Source of the DNA: Psychroflexus longus
Lineage (GTDB): Bacteria > Bacteroidota > Bacteroidia > Flavobacteriales > Flavobacteriaceae
Direction of reading: 5' to 3'
Assembly: GCF_020164595.1 (NCBI RefSeq)
Contig: NZ_JAIQZE010000003.1
Location: 124,001 to 188,000 of the forward strand
DNA length: 64,000 bases
Part shown: positions 51,714 to 60,926 of the stretch, in pieces
How the letters are laid out: every line of letters starts with the position of its first letter
Position numbering within the stretch: position 1 is the first letter of the stretch
Made by a program: the position numbers and the translations under genes
The notes under the pieces: generated by a model
Seen by the model: the letters and a program-made list of their open reading frames with translations, nothing else
What the model was told of the DNA's origin: nothing
Database searches by the model: none

Positions 51714-52452
51714 GCTTTTGTATAATTGATTGTGTAAGAAGTTGATAAATATCTTTATGTATTTTATTTTGTAATTGACCTAGGTGCCTTTTAATCGTGC
51801 TTTGATCTTTCCTGATCGCAGGACCGGTTTGAACATCTGAAGGAGAATTGGACTCAATCTTTTTTGATGTTTCCTGTATCAATGCTTTCAAAATGTCAAA
51901 CGGCATGTTATCTTCTTTACAAATAGACTCTCCAATAGAGTAGAGGTGATTGGTGAAATTGCAAACAAAAACTGCGGAGAGATGTAAAGTTTGACGTTGA
52001 GCAGAATTGATTTCAAAAATTTCTGTAGAAATACATTTTCCAATAGCCCTCAGGATTTTTAAATTTTCTTCTGAATTTGCCTCCAGACAGATTGGAATTT
52101 TAGAATAATCCAGCTTAGAGCCTTTAGAAAACGTTTGAAGCGGATAAAAAACTCCGGAATTAGCTGACTCTAATATAGACTGACTGCCAGAAGTGTGAGC
52201 AATAATTCCAGAATTTGTTTGAATTTGGTTTGCCAGCTTTTCGATGACGTCGTCTTTTAAACAAAGCAGGTATAAATCCGCTTGTTTTAGTTCAGATAAA
52301 TTTGTGGTTGTAGCTGTAGATTTTTCAAAGACTTGCAAGGAATCAGGTTGATGATTATAAACCTGAATCACAGAGCATTCACTTGAAGCTTGAAAAGCTT
52401 GAAACATATGGGTAGCCACGTTACCAGTTCCTAAAATGACTATTGAAAACAT
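51706..52452 (-). CDS. Rossmann/DUF2520 oxidoreductase-like protein
   Basis: A 248-residue protein with an N-terminal Rossmann fold (IVILGTGNVATHMFQAF) and a C-terminal DUF2520 domain (NSAQRQTLHLSAVFVCNFTNHLY, then QTGPAIRKDQSTIKRHL). It resembles ketopantoate reductase-type and F420-linked enzymes, but the substrate is unknown. It starts the run leading to mscS. A -7 box is 26 bases upstream. Confidence 0.88.
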   Translation of the reverse strand: MFSIVILGTGNVATHMFQAFQASSECSVIQVYNHQPDSLQVFEKSTATTTNLSELKQADLYLLCLKDDVIEKLANQIQTNSGIIAHTSGSQSILESANSGVFYPLQTFSKGSKLDYSKIPICLEANSEENLKILRAIGKCISTEIFEINSAQRQTLHLSAVFVCNFTNHLYSIGESICKEDNMPFDILKALIQETSKKIESNSPSDVQTGPAIRKDQSTIKRHLGQLQNKIHKDIYQLLTQSIIQKHD

Positions 52453-52478
52453 TCACTGTAAGTTTTAATTCTTTCAAA

Positions 52479-52486
52479 CAAAGGTA
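52479..52486 (-). promoter_or_regulatory. -7 box for the DUF2520-to-mscS unit
   Basis: TACCTTTG on the minus strand, an exact match 26 bases before ATG 52452. Confidence 0.5.
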
Positions 52487-52700
52487 GTGTTCATTTTTAA
52501 TTCTAAAATGGAAACTCAAGGATCCCATAATTAATATTTATAGTAATTCTTAAAAGCAAAGGATGTCATTGAATTTTAATCTTAGGTGTTGATAATTGTT
52601 TAAAATATTAACATCAAGTATTTGGATTTCAGAGTTTTTAATTAACACAACTTCAACGTTCGTAACCAGGTCTATGGTTTAAAAATCCTCTTGTATTAAG

Positions 52701-52708
52701 TATATTTG
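52701..52708 (+). promoter_or_regulatory. -7 box for the CcsBA gene
   Basis: TATATTTG, an exact match 20 bases before ATG 52729. The rest of the 276-base divergent gap (52453-52728) is AT-rich, with no ORF or terminator I could support. Confidence 0.5.
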
Positions 52709-52728
52709 CAGTTCGTATTTTAGAAACT

Positions 52729-55700
52729 ATGCTAGAGAAAAAAATTAAAGATATACTGTTTTCAACTCGATTGATGGCAGTGCTTTTTATCATTTATGCG
52801 GTTGCTATGGGTGTTGGTACTTTTATTGAAAATTCCTATACAACTGTTACCGCTAGAGAATGGATATATGATGCTTGGTGGTTTGAGGTGATTATGGTAT
52901 TTTTTGTCATCAACTTTATTGGGAATATCTTTAGATACAAACTGTTGAGGAAAAAGAAATGGACCACGTTACTACTTCACTTATCCTTCATCTTGATTTT
53001 AGTAGGAGCTTGGGTGACACGCTATATTGGTGAAGAAGGCATTATGCCAATTCGTGAAGGCGAAGTTGAAAATACAATGCTTTCAGAAAAAACTTATTTG
53101 TCAACTTTTATTGATGGTGAGATTGATGGAGAACCTTTGAGGAAAAAGCAGGAATTTAATATCAATCTTGGGCCTGCAATTACCGCAGGAAAAACGATTA
53201 AGACAGATTATAACGGAACGCCAGTTAAAATAGAATTCCTTGAATTTATTCAGGGTGCCGAAGAAGGGGTTGTAGAAGATGAAACAGGAGACTATTTCCT
53301 GAAGATTGTTGAAGCTGGTGAAGGCAATAGACACGATCACTTTTTGAAAGCTGGTGAAGTTGCCAATATTCATAATATTCTATTTGCTTTCAATAAACAA
53401 ACCGATGGAGCTATCAATATAATAGGGAATAATGAAGTAGGGTTTACTATCACTTCACCATTTGAAGGGGACTGGATGCGAATGGCCGATCAGGAAAAGG
53501 GACAGCTAGCAGTTGATTCTATTCAGGATCTACAATTGCGGTCTTTATATAATGTTGGAGGCATGCAGTTTGTGATTCCTGATCCAGCGATTAAAGGACG
53601 ATATGATTTAGTTCAAAAAGAAATGGTAACTAAAAATGATCCAGATGGTATTTTCGTTCAAGTGACTGCCAATGGTGAAACTGAAAAATTAGGATTGCTT
53701 GGTGGTAAAGGTTACCAAATGGATATGAAAAAACTAAGTGTTGGTGGTTTTGAAGTTTATATGAGTTATGGTAGTAAAGATGTAGAACTCCCATTTGCTT
53801 TAAAACTCAACGATTTTATCGCTAAAAAACATCCAGGAACTGAAGATAGAAGGCAACCTAGTTACGAATCTTTTATGAGTAAAGTTGAAGTAGTGGACGG
53901 TAGTAATTCTTATCCTTACGATATTTACATGAATCATGTTTTAGACCATAAGGGCTATCGTTTTTTCCAATCTTCTTTCGATCCAGATGAAGGAGGAACT
54001 ATTTTGTCTGTAAACAATGACTGGTGGGGCACCTGGATAACTTACATAGGATATTTTTTATTATATCTGGGAATGATGGCGATTATGGTGGATAGAGGAT
54101 CAAGATTTGGAGATATAAGGAAAAAATTGGATAAAATCAAACAGAAGAAAGCAAAATTAGCTAGTGTATTCATTCTGTTGTTTGGAATGACGGGTTTTGC
54201 TCAAACTCAAAATGGAAATGTTGTTGAGGAGCCTAATCAGGTTCAGGAAGGTGAAACAAACGTAGACCACGCTACTCATGAGATGATCCCTGAAGTAGAT
54301 TATGACAAGGTCATCAAAATGATTCAAGCCAATAAAGTAGACAAAAAGCATGCTGCCAAATTTGGTGAACTCATCATCCAGGATTATGGGGGTAGAATGA
54401 AACCTATCAATACATATTCTTCGGAATTACTTAGAAAACTCGGAAAAAAAGATGAGTATAATGAATTGAATAGCGATCAAGTCTTATTGTCAATGATCGA
54501 AAACCCTAATATTTGGTATTCTGCACCTCTTATTTCCATTAAAGCTAAAAATGACAGTTTACATCATGTTCTTGGTGTTGAAGAAGATATCAAATATGTT
54601 TCTTTAACTGATTTTTTCGAACCCAAAACTGCAGAATACAAATTAGGAAAGTATCTAGATGATGCATACAAAGCAGCCGTTCCTAATCAATTCCAAAAAG
54701 ACTTTATCACCGCAGATGAAAAGGTGAATTTGATTTACAATACTTTACTTGGCAAGCAATTCAAAATATTTCCAATACCAGATCATCCGAATAACAAGTG
54801 GGTAGCCTTTCCGGAGCTTGATGAGGAAAGATATTTTACTGGTGTAGACACGCTTTACACTAAGCAAATCTTACCACTCTACATGCAATCCTTGAGGAGT
54901 GCTAGGCAAACAGGAGATTATGAACAATCGAATGAATTGCTTTTAAGCCTGAAGTCATTTCAAAAAAAGTATGGAGAAGAAGTTATGCCAGCAGAGGACA
55001 AGGTGAAAGCTGAAATTCTCTATAATAAAATTGATATTTTTAATATCCTCTTTCAGCTATACCTTTATGTGAGTTTGATCATGATCGTATTTGTGATCAT
55101 GAGAATTTTTAAAGAAAATAAGCTCAATAAGTATGTAATTACGACGAGTAAAGTTCTTCTCATTATTTTATTTGTTGCTCACACAGCAGGACTTGCTGCG
55201 CGTTGGTATATTTCAGGACATGCACCCTGGAGTAATGCGTATGAAAGCATGATTTATGTGGCTTGGGCTACGATGTTCTTTGGTCTGGCGTTTGGACGTA
55301 AAAGTGATCTGACGATGGGTTCTACTGCTTTTGTAACTTCCATTATACTTATGGTGGCGCACTGGAACTGGTTAGATCCAAGTATTGGTAATTTGCAACC
55401 CGTTTTAGACTCGTATTGGTTAATGATTCACGTGGCTGTTATTGTAGGAAGTTACGGTCCATTTGCATTAGGTGCCATTATAGGTTTGGTTTCTCTCATT
55501 CTAATTATTGCAACGAATAAATCTAACTTCAAGAAAATGAAGTTGAATATCCAGGAGTTAACGATCATCAATGAATTAGCGCTTACTGTTGGACTTGTAA
55601 TGTTGACTATAGGTAATTTCTTAGGTGGTCAATGGGCCAATGAGAGCTGGGGTAGATACTGGGGCTGGGATCCCAAAGAAACCTGGGCACTTATCAGTAT

Positions 55701-55953
55701 TTTCGTTTACGCCTTTGTAATTCACATGCGTCTAGTGCCAGGTTTGAGAGGCTTGTTCGCATTCAACTGGGCTGCAGTTATCGCATTTGGATCTATACTG
55801 ATGACTTACTTTGGAGTTAATTTTTATCTAACTGGTTTGCACTCATACGCAAGTGGAGATCAAATTATCAGTTATCAATTTATCATCATAGCATTTGCTG
55901 CGTGGATTCTACTTGGTATTGCAGCTAAATACAAGTATAAGAAGTTTTACTAA
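52729..55953 (+). CDS. ccsBA: Fused cytochrome c biogenesis protein CcsBA (ResB plus CcsA)
   Basis: A 1074-residue membrane protein that moves haem out and attaches it to c-type cytochromes (system II). The N-terminal ResB/CcsB part (about 1-470) has helices near 14-30, 48-65 and 78-95 and a large external domain. A linker follows with a predicted helix near 480 (SVFILLFGMTGFAQ) and a soluble section. The C-terminal CcsA part (about 770-1074) carries the haem-handling WWD motif in GQWANESWGRYWGWDPKETW (about 967-985). The fused form is common in Bacteroidota. It is a single gene with its own promoter. Confidence 0.94.
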   Translation: MLEKKIKDILFSTRLMAVLFIIYAVAMGVGTFIENSYTTVTAREWIYDAWWFEVIMVFFVINFIGNIFRYKLLRKKKWTTLLLHLSFILILVGAWVTRYIGEEGIMPIREGEVENTMLSEKTYLSTFIDGEIDGEPLRKKQEFNINLGPAITAGKTIKTDYNGTPVKIEFLEFIQGAEEGVVEDETGDYFLKIVEAGEGNRHDHFLKAGEVANIHNILFAFNKQTDGAINIIGNNEVGFTITSPFEGDWMRMADQEKGQLAVDSIQDLQLRSLYNVGGMQFVIPDPAIKGRYDLVQKEMVTKNDPDGIFVQVTANGETEKLGLLGGKGYQMDMKKLSVGGFEVYMSYGSKDVELPFALKLNDFIAKKHPGTEDRRQPSYESFMSKVEVVDGSNSYPYDIYMNHVLDHKGYRFFQSSFDPDEGGTILSVNNDWWGTWITYIGYFLLYLGMMAIMVDRGSRFGDIRKKLDKIKQKKAKLASVFILLFGMTGFAQTQNGNVVEEPNQVQEGETNVDHATHEMIPEVDYDKVIKMIQANKVDKKHAAKFGELIIQDYGGRMKPINTYSSELLRKLGKKDEYNELNSDQVLLSMIENPNIWYSAPLISIKAKNDSLHHVLGVEEDIKYVSLTDFFEPKTAEYKLGKYLDDAYKAAVPNQFQKDFITADEKVNLIYNTLLGKQFKIFPIPDHPNNKWVAFPELDEERYFTGVDTLYTKQILPLYMQSLRSARQTGDYEQSNELLLSLKSFQKKYGEEVMPAEDKVKAEILYNKIDIFNILFQLYLYVSLIMIVFVIMRIFKENKLNKYVITTSKVLLIILFVAHTAGLAARWYISGHAPWSNAYESMIYVAWATMFFGLAFGRKSDLTMGSTAFVTSIILMVAHWNWLDPSIGNLQPVLDSYWLMIHVAVIVGSYGPFALGAIIGLVSLILIIATNKSNFKKMKLNIQELTIINELALTVGLVMLTIGNFLGGQWANESWGRYWGWDPKETWALISIFVYAFVIHMRLVPGLRGLFAFNWAAVIAFGSILMTYFGVNFYLTGLHSYASGDQIISYQFIIIAFAAWILLGIAAKYKYKKFY

Positions 55954-56053
55954 TGAATAAGTCCTATCTCTAATACTTCCCAAAGGGAAGGGAGCTATAT
56001 TAAAAGTAAAATTCCACTCCTTGAGAGGGGAAGAATAGAGGAGGAATTATTTT
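55954..56053. repeat. Nested inverted-repeat, C/G-block intergenic element
   Basis: Between ccsBA and aroE: a perfect small hairpin CTTCCC-AAA-GGGAAG (55976-55990) and an outer repeat AATTCC (near 56010) with GGAATT (near 56043) enclosing CTCC and GAGGGG blocks. The T-rich ATTATTTTTTATT after the outer arm could make this the ccsBA terminator. The composition resembles C-block/G-block repeats seen between flavobacterial genes (recollection, unchecked). Confidence 0.4.
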
Positions 56054-56782
56054 TTATTCATTCCATATTTCCCAAGCTTTTTCAGCCTGAGCAATGAGCA
56101 TTTGCTCTCCATTGATAATTTGAGCTCCTTTTTCTTTACCTTGAGCAAGAAAACTAGTGATTGAAGGATTATAGATCAGATCGTATAGAAGGTGTCTTTC
56201 ATCAATAAATTCAAAAGGAATAGGAGGGAATTGATTAACATCCGGATGTGTGCCAAGAGGTGTGCAATTCACTATAAGTTGATGATTTTTTATTATATCT
56301 GAAGTCAACTCCTCATAAGTATAATCTCCTTTTTCTTTATCTCTGGAAACAAGATTGATATTGTATCCCATCGACACTAATGCATGCCTGATTGCTTTAG
56401 CAGCACCACCAGTTCCTAAAATTAAGGCTGCTTCATGGTTTGGTGCAATGAGTGAGAAAATGGATTTTGTAAATCCAAAAACATCTGTATTGTATCCAAT
56501 CAATTTTTTATTTTCTATCTTAATTGTATTTACGGCACCGATGCGTTCCGCCTGTGAATCAATTTCATCTAGGTATGGAATTACCTCTTCTTTGTAGGGT
56601 ATCGTTACATTAAGTCCAGCCAATTCAATCGAGTTATTGACAATCTGTTTTATTTCCTTAATGTCGTCAATATCATAATTGATGTATTTAGCCTTGATAG
56701 CTTCATTATGAAATTTGGTATTGAAATATGATTTTGAAAAAGAATAATCTATATTTTTCCCTATAAGTCCGTATGTTGTCAT
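56054..56782 (-). CDS. aroE: Shikimate dehydrogenase
   Basis: Reduces 3-dehydroshikimate to shikimate with NADPH; 242 residues, slightly short. Substrate-site GKNIDYSFSKSYFN and AGLNVTIPYKEEVIPYLDEI (with the catalytic Lys), the GAVNTIKIENKKLIGYNTD stretch, the cofactor loop LILGTGGAAKAIRHAL, and the C-terminal EQMLIAQAEKAWEIW are present. It follows the second DUF368 gene by 3 bases, an odd partner for a shikimate enzyme, and is the last gene of that minus-strand unit. Confidence 0.95.
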   Translation of the reverse strand: MTTYGLIGKNIDYSFSKSYFNTKFHNEAIKAKYINYDIDDIKEIKQIVNNSIELAGLNVTIPYKEEVIPYLDEIDSQAERIGAVNTIKIENKKLIGYNTDVFGFTKSIFSLIAPNHEAALILGTGGAAKAIRHALVSMGYNINLVSRDKEKGDYTYEELTSDIIKNHQLIVNCTPLGTHPDVNQFPPIPFEFIDERHLLYDLIYNPSITSFLAQGKEKGAQIINGEQMLIAQAEKAWEIWNE

Positions 56783-56785
56783 GTG

Positions 56786-57802
56786 CTATCTTTTTTTACT
56801 TTGCTTACCGTACCAGGCAAGGCTCAAAACTATTAAAATTCCTAATATAATAAAAGCAAAAGCAATCCATGTGCTTGCTTCAGACAGATCTGGCCAAAAT
56901 CTAGCGTAATTATCTAAAACAGGATCACCATTTGTATCTTTGACAATGACTCCGGCTTCGTTTGTTTTATACACTTTTTCTTTCCAGGGCCAAACTACGC
57001 CTAAACTTCCTGTTATAAAACCAATTATGATTGAAAAAGTAATTTTCTTATAATACTTAAGAACGAAGTTGAGTAAGTGAGATAGTGTAATCAACCCAAA
57101 AATAGAACCTGCTGTAAAAGAACCTAAAACTTGCAGTAATCTCACTCTTTTAGGATCTCCAGTAAATGAGAAGTCCAGCTTTACAATATCTGCAATCGTG
57201 TCATAAAGTGCGTTTACAGAGTCAACGAGTAACAAGACGTAATTGCCAAGAAGAATAAGGATAAAAGAGCCGGATAGTCCAGGAAGAGTCATTCCGGAAA
57301 CGCTTATAATTCCACAGAAAAACACGAAAAGCAAATGATCATTTTCTGTCGCAGGTTTCAAAAAACTGATGCTTAGACCAGCTAGTATTCCCAAAACAAT
57401 AAAAAGAATAGTTTTAATAGTTCTTATTTTAAAATCCTTTCCTATGTAATATATCGAGCCGATGATCATTCCAAAGAAAGTAGACCAAACGTATAGCTCA
57501 TAATGTTGTATAAAAAAATCCAATAACTTGGAAATACTGAAATAGCTGAAGATCATTCCCAGGATGAGAATGAAAAGGAATTTTGCATTGATGTATTGAA
57601 AAAAACTTACAAACCTGGCGTTCAGAAGAAGCTTTAAAGACTTCAGATTAAATTTCTGAAGAGAATAAATAAACTCTTCATAAAACCCAGCAACAAAAGC
57701 AACTACCCCTCCGGAGACTCCTGGAACTTTATTGGCAGCTCCCATGGCAAGTCCCTTCAGAAAAAGGAAAATCTTATCATTAAATGTTCTAGTGCTTTGC
57801 AT
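56786..57802 (-). CDS. DUF368 membrane protein (PopT-type), second copy
   Basis: A roughly 338-residue polytopic protein of the DUF368 family. Members called PopT are reported to return undecaprenyl phosphate across the inner membrane. The two internal-repeat signatures are AMGAANKVPGVSGGVVAFVAG near the N terminus and SGMTLPGLSGSFILILLGNY in the middle. I start at ATG 57802 (MQSTRTF), which lines up with the paralogue; the 57826 start adds eight residues. The start lies inside the end of the upstream paralogue, so the two are coupled. Confidence 0.9.
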   Translation of the reverse strand: MQSTRTFNDKIFLFLKGLAMGAANKVPGVSGGVVAFVAGFYEEFIYSLQKFNLKSLKLLLNARFVSFFQYINAKFLFILILGMIFSYFSISKLLDFFIQHYELYVWSTFFGMIIGSIYYIGKDFKIRTIKTILFIVLGILAGLSISFLKPATENDHLLFVFFCGIISVSGMTLPGLSGSFILILLGNYVLLLVDSVNALYDTIADIVKLDFSFTGDPKRVRLLQVLGSFTAGSIFGLITLSHLLNFVLKYYKKITFSIIIGFITGSLGVVWPWKEKVYKTNEAGVIVKDTNGDPVLDNYARFWPDLSEASTWIAFAFIILGILIVLSLAWYGKQSKKR

Positions 57803-58724
57803 TGGATAAGGGTTGTTTTTGTGCAATTTTTTCTAAAGCCAATATCAATATAAAACCTAAAACAGCAGCTACCATAGCAAAAATAAGTTTAGGATCGCCG
57901 TCATAATACTGTGGTAGGACTGAAGTTTCATCCAAAATAACAACTTTGCCTTTTATGATTTCAGAATCAATAACTTTTTTCCAAGGCCATATTTTGTTGA
58001 GAGATCCGGCAATAAAACCGGTCAATATAGCTAGAGTGATTAATTTATAATTATTAAATAACCACTTCAGAATCCTGGAAAAACTCAAAATTCCGATAAT
58101 TGCTCCCAGTCCAACAAGACCTATAACTTGAAAATTTAATTCTGAAACCGCTTCAGTTATGGATTTGTAACCTCCCATCAAAACAAGAATAAAGGCTCCA
58201 GAAATACCAGGTAGAATCATGGCACAGATGGCAATTGCTCCGCAAAGCAAGAAATAGAGTGGATGATCGATGCCCTGTGCTGGGGCTAATAATGTTATTC
58301 CAAACGCGATAATAAAACCGATAACAGCGAAACTGATTAACTTTAAAGTCCAACGGTCTATCTGTTTTCCAACATACCATACACTAGCTACCACTAAGCC
58401 AAAGAAAAAAGACCAAACCACTATAGGGTAGGTTTCTAACAGATAATTTGTGAGCTTCATCAAAGTAAATACACTCAGGAATATACCAGTAAGTAAAGCT
58501 AAAATGAAATTTCCATTCAATTGTTTCCACATGCCTGAAAACCCATTTTTTTTCCAGGTTTTGATCAAACTTAAATCTACATTGGCAATAGTAGTAACAA
58601 GCTCTTCATAAATGCCTGTTATAAAAGCAATAGTTCCTCCGGAAACACCAGGAACAACGTCTGCAGCTCCCATGCCCAAACCTTTTAAACTTATCGTGAT
58701 ATAGGATTTGAAATTTCTTTTCAT
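57789..58724 (-). CDS. DUF368 membrane protein (PopT-type), first copy
   Basis: A 311-residue paralogue of the following gene with the same paired motifs: GMGAADVVPGVSGGTIAFITG and AMILPGISGAFILVLMGGY. About nine helices are expected. It likely recycles C55-type lipid phosphate used for wall and LPS building. Both copies are clearly related but differ in loops (this one has ILDETSVLPQYYDGDP; the other a longer loop), so they may act under different conditions or as a heterodimer. gldA lies 45 bases upstream. Confidence 0.9.
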   Translation of the reverse strand: MKRNFKSYITISLKGLGMGAADVVPGVSGGTIAFITGIYEELVTTIANVDLSLIKTWKKNGFSGMWKQLNGNFILALLTGIFLSVFTLMKLTNYLLETYPIVVWSFFFGLVVASVWYVGKQIDRWTLKLISFAVIGFIIAFGITLLAPAQGIDHPLYFLLCGAIAICAMILPGISGAFILVLMGGYKSITEAVSELNFQVIGLVGLGAIIGILSFSRILKWLFNNYKLITLAILTGFIAGSLNKIWPWKKVIDSEIIKGKVVILDETSVLPQYYDGDPKLIFAMVAAVLGFILILALEKIAQKQPLSNAKH

Positions 58725-58769
58725 AGTTAAGGATGAGATTTTCTACTGTAAAAATTCGTGTTTATAAGT

Positions 58770-59669
58770 TTAAGCGTCTTTAGTCAAATCTATGAATAGA
58801 CTTTCAAGATTCTTATTTTTTTTGTGAAGCTCAATAATTTTCAAGCCTTTATCATGAGCAAAATCAAATACATCAGGACGTTTGTCCACTGTGGTTTCGA
58901 AAGTTATCTCATATTTAAACCGAGTTGTATTAATGATGTTACTCACCTTACCAATTTCCTTGAGTGCAACTTCTTCGATGCGATAATTAAACTCGACTTC
59001 TATCACTTGTTGTGAAGAATCCTTAAGATCTTCAAGTTTTTTATCAGAAACTATTTCACCTTTATTAATGATGATGACTCTATCACAAATGGCTTCTACT
59101 TCCTGCATGATGTGAGTAGACAAGAGTATTGTTTTGTTTTTACTGATGGACTTTATCAAGTCTCTTATTTCGATAAGTTGATTTGGATCTAGACCCGTCG
59201 TTGGCTCGTCAAGAATTAGAATGTTTGGATCATGCAATAAAGCAGCGGCAAGGCCGACGCGTTGTCTGTAACCTTTAGATAATTGATAAATTCGCTTTCC
59301 AATTTCATTATTCAATTTAGTTTGTTCTATAACTTTATCTATTCTTTCTCTTGAACTGTTGAAGATTTTTGCGTGAAAATCTAAATATTCTTTAATGTAC
59401 ATCTCCAAATAGATAGGATTATGCTCAGGCAAATAGCCAATCTGTTTTTGGATTTCAGTTTTTGCTTCAGTCAATTTCAAACCATTGATGCTAGCTTCAC
59501 CAGACGTTGGACTTATAAATCCGGTCAATATTTTCATCAGAGTAGATTTTCCTGCACCATTGGGTCCAAGCAGACCAACAACTTCGCCTTTAGAAATCTT
59601 AAAATCTATATTTTTTAAGACTGACTGATTTTTGTAAGATTTTGAAATAGACCTAACTTCAATTGACAT
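58770..59669 (-). CDS. gldA: Gliding-motility ABC transporter ATPase GldA
   Basis: A 299-residue ABC ATPase. Walker A GLLGPNGAGKSTLMKIL, the signature LSKGYRQRVGLAAALL, Walker B ILILDEPTTGLDP and the switch His in LSTHIMQEVEA are all visible. The stretch GYLPEHNPIYLEMYIKEYL is typical of GldA, which with GldF and GldG supports gliding in flavobacteria. gldF and gldG are not adjacent here. I choose ATG 59669 because a -7 box overlaps the 59687 alternative. Confidence 0.86.
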   Translation of the reverse strand: MSIEVRSISKSYKNQSVLKNIDFKISKGEVVGLLGPNGAGKSTLMKILTGFISPTSGEASINGLKLTEAKTEIQKQIGYLPEHNPIYLEMYIKEYLDFHAKIFNSSRERIDKVIEQTKLNNEIGKRIYQLSKGYRQRVGLAAALLHDPNILILDEPTTGLDPNQLIEIRDLIKSISKNKTILLSTHIMQEVEAICDRVIIINKGEIVSDKKLEDLKDSSQQVIEVEFNYRIEEVALKEIGKVSNIINTTRFKYEITFETTVDKRPDVFDFAHDKGLKIIELHKKNKNLESLFIDLTKDA

Positions 59670-59684
59670 TACCAAACTTTTGCT

Positions 59685-59692
59685 CAAAAATA
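59685..59692 (-). promoter_or_regulatory. -7 box for gldA
   Basis: TATTTTTG on the minus strand, an exact match 15 bases before ATG 59669; it excludes the start at 59687. Confidence 0.5.
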
Positions 59693-59780
59693 CAAATTAT
59701 ATCCCTTTACAATTTCAGAATGGATTTAGTATTGAAAGTATTTTAAAAACTTTTCGAAACTTAAAAGCAATCTAAATGCC

Positions 59781-59810
59781 TTTGATATCTGACATTAAAA
59801 GTTAATTTTG
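59781..59810 (+). promoter_or_regulatory. Full -33/-7 promoter, leaderless spacing, for DAHP synthase/chorismate mutase
   Basis: TTTG at 59781-59784, an 18-base spacer, then TAATTTTG at 59803-59810: the complete Bacteroidota promoter and the best in the window. ATG 59816 is only 5 bases after the -7 box. A GTG at 59810 would overlap the box, so the ATG is preferred. Confidence 0.7.
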
Positions 59811-59815
59811 TGGAT

Positions 59816-60895
59816 ATGGAAAATGATAACAAACTAAGAAATTGGTTAACGGAGATGAATTTAGATCATCCGTTGGTAATTGCCGGACCTTGTAGTGCTG
59901 AAACTGAAGAACAAGTCCTGAATATAGCACATCAGCTTAAAGATTCTGACGCTACAGTGATGCGCGCAGGTATATGGAAGCCCAGAACCCGCCCGGGTAA
60001 TTTTGAAGGTGTTGGTGCCATAGGTCTGGATTGGCTGAAGAAGGCTAAAGAAGAAACAGGCCTTATGATAGCCACTGAAGTTGCTAATAAAACACACGTG
60101 GATCTGGCTCTTAAAGCAGGCGTTGATGTACTTTGGATAGGTGCAAGAAGCACGGTAAGTCCATTTATCGTTCAGGAAATTGCAGATGCTTTGGAAGGAA
60201 CTGATAAAATTGTATTGGTCAAAAACCCTGTTAATCCCGATTTAGCTTTATGGCTTGGAGGAGTTGAGCGACTTTATAATGCTAATATTAAGAACCTTGG
60301 AGTCATTCATAGAGGTTTTTCGACTTACGAAAAAATAAAATATAGAAACAATCCCGAGTGGCAGATAGCTATTGATTTACAAAATCAATTTCCAGATCTA
60401 CCAATTCTAGTCGATCCTTCTCATATTGCGGGTAAAAGAGATTTGGTATTTGATATATGTCAAACAGCCTTAGATCTTAATTACGATGGTATGATAGTAG
60501 AAACTCATCATACTCCAGATAAAGCCTGGAGTGATGCAGCTCAACAAATCACTCCAGATTTCTTAAAGCAAATGACAATAGATCTTCGCATAAGACAAAA
60601 AGAAGGTGCAGAAGAATTCAATAAAAAACTTAATGTCTTAAGATCTAAAATTGATATCATCGATAATCAAATTGTAGATTTTCTTGGAAAACGAATGAGT
60701 GTAGCAGATGATATTGGTGAGTTGAAAAAAGAAAATAACGTAGCGATTCTTCAGCCTGAACGCTGGAATAGTGTTTTGAATAGGCTCACAGAAAAAGGAG
60801 AAAAAAATCACTTGTCCAAAGACTTTGTGGAACGTCTTACAAAAGCGATCCATGAAGAATCTATCGCCCATCAACATAAAATAATAAGCCAGTAA
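59816..60895 (+). CDS. Bifunctional DAHP synthase / chorismate mutase
   Basis: A 359-residue fusion. The N-terminal part (about 1-265) is a type I-beta DAHP synthase: VIAGPCSAETEEQVLNIA, MRAGIWKPRTRPGNFEGVG, IGARSTVSPF, VIHRGFST and VDPSHIAGKRDLV. The C-terminal about 90 residues are an AroQ chorismate mutase helix bundle (LRSKIDIIDNQIVDFLGKRM with the usual Arg and Lys). This order, with the mutase last, is seen in Bacteroidota and suggests that prephenate or aromatic amino acids control pathway entry. It starts the forward unit that ends with aroA. Confidence 0.94.
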   Translation: MENDNKLRNWLTEMNLDHPLVIAGPCSAETEEQVLNIAHQLKDSDATVMRAGIWKPRTRPGNFEGVGAIGLDWLKKAKEETGLMIATEVANKTHVDLALKAGVDVLWIGARSTVSPFIVQEIADALEGTDKIVLVKNPVNPDLALWLGGVERLYNANIKNLGVIHRGFSTYEKIKYRNNPEWQIAIDLQNQFPDLPILVDPSHIAGKRDLVFDICQTALDLNYDGMIVETHHTPDKAWSDAAQQITPDFLKQMTIDLRIRQKEGAEEFNKKLNVLRSKIDIIDNQIVDFLGKRMSVADDIGELKKENNVAILQPERWNSVLNRLTEKGEKNHLSKDFVERLTKAIHEESIAHQHKIISQ

Positions 60896-60926
60896 TGAAA
60901 TTTGTATCTCTTTTAAAATCAAGATT

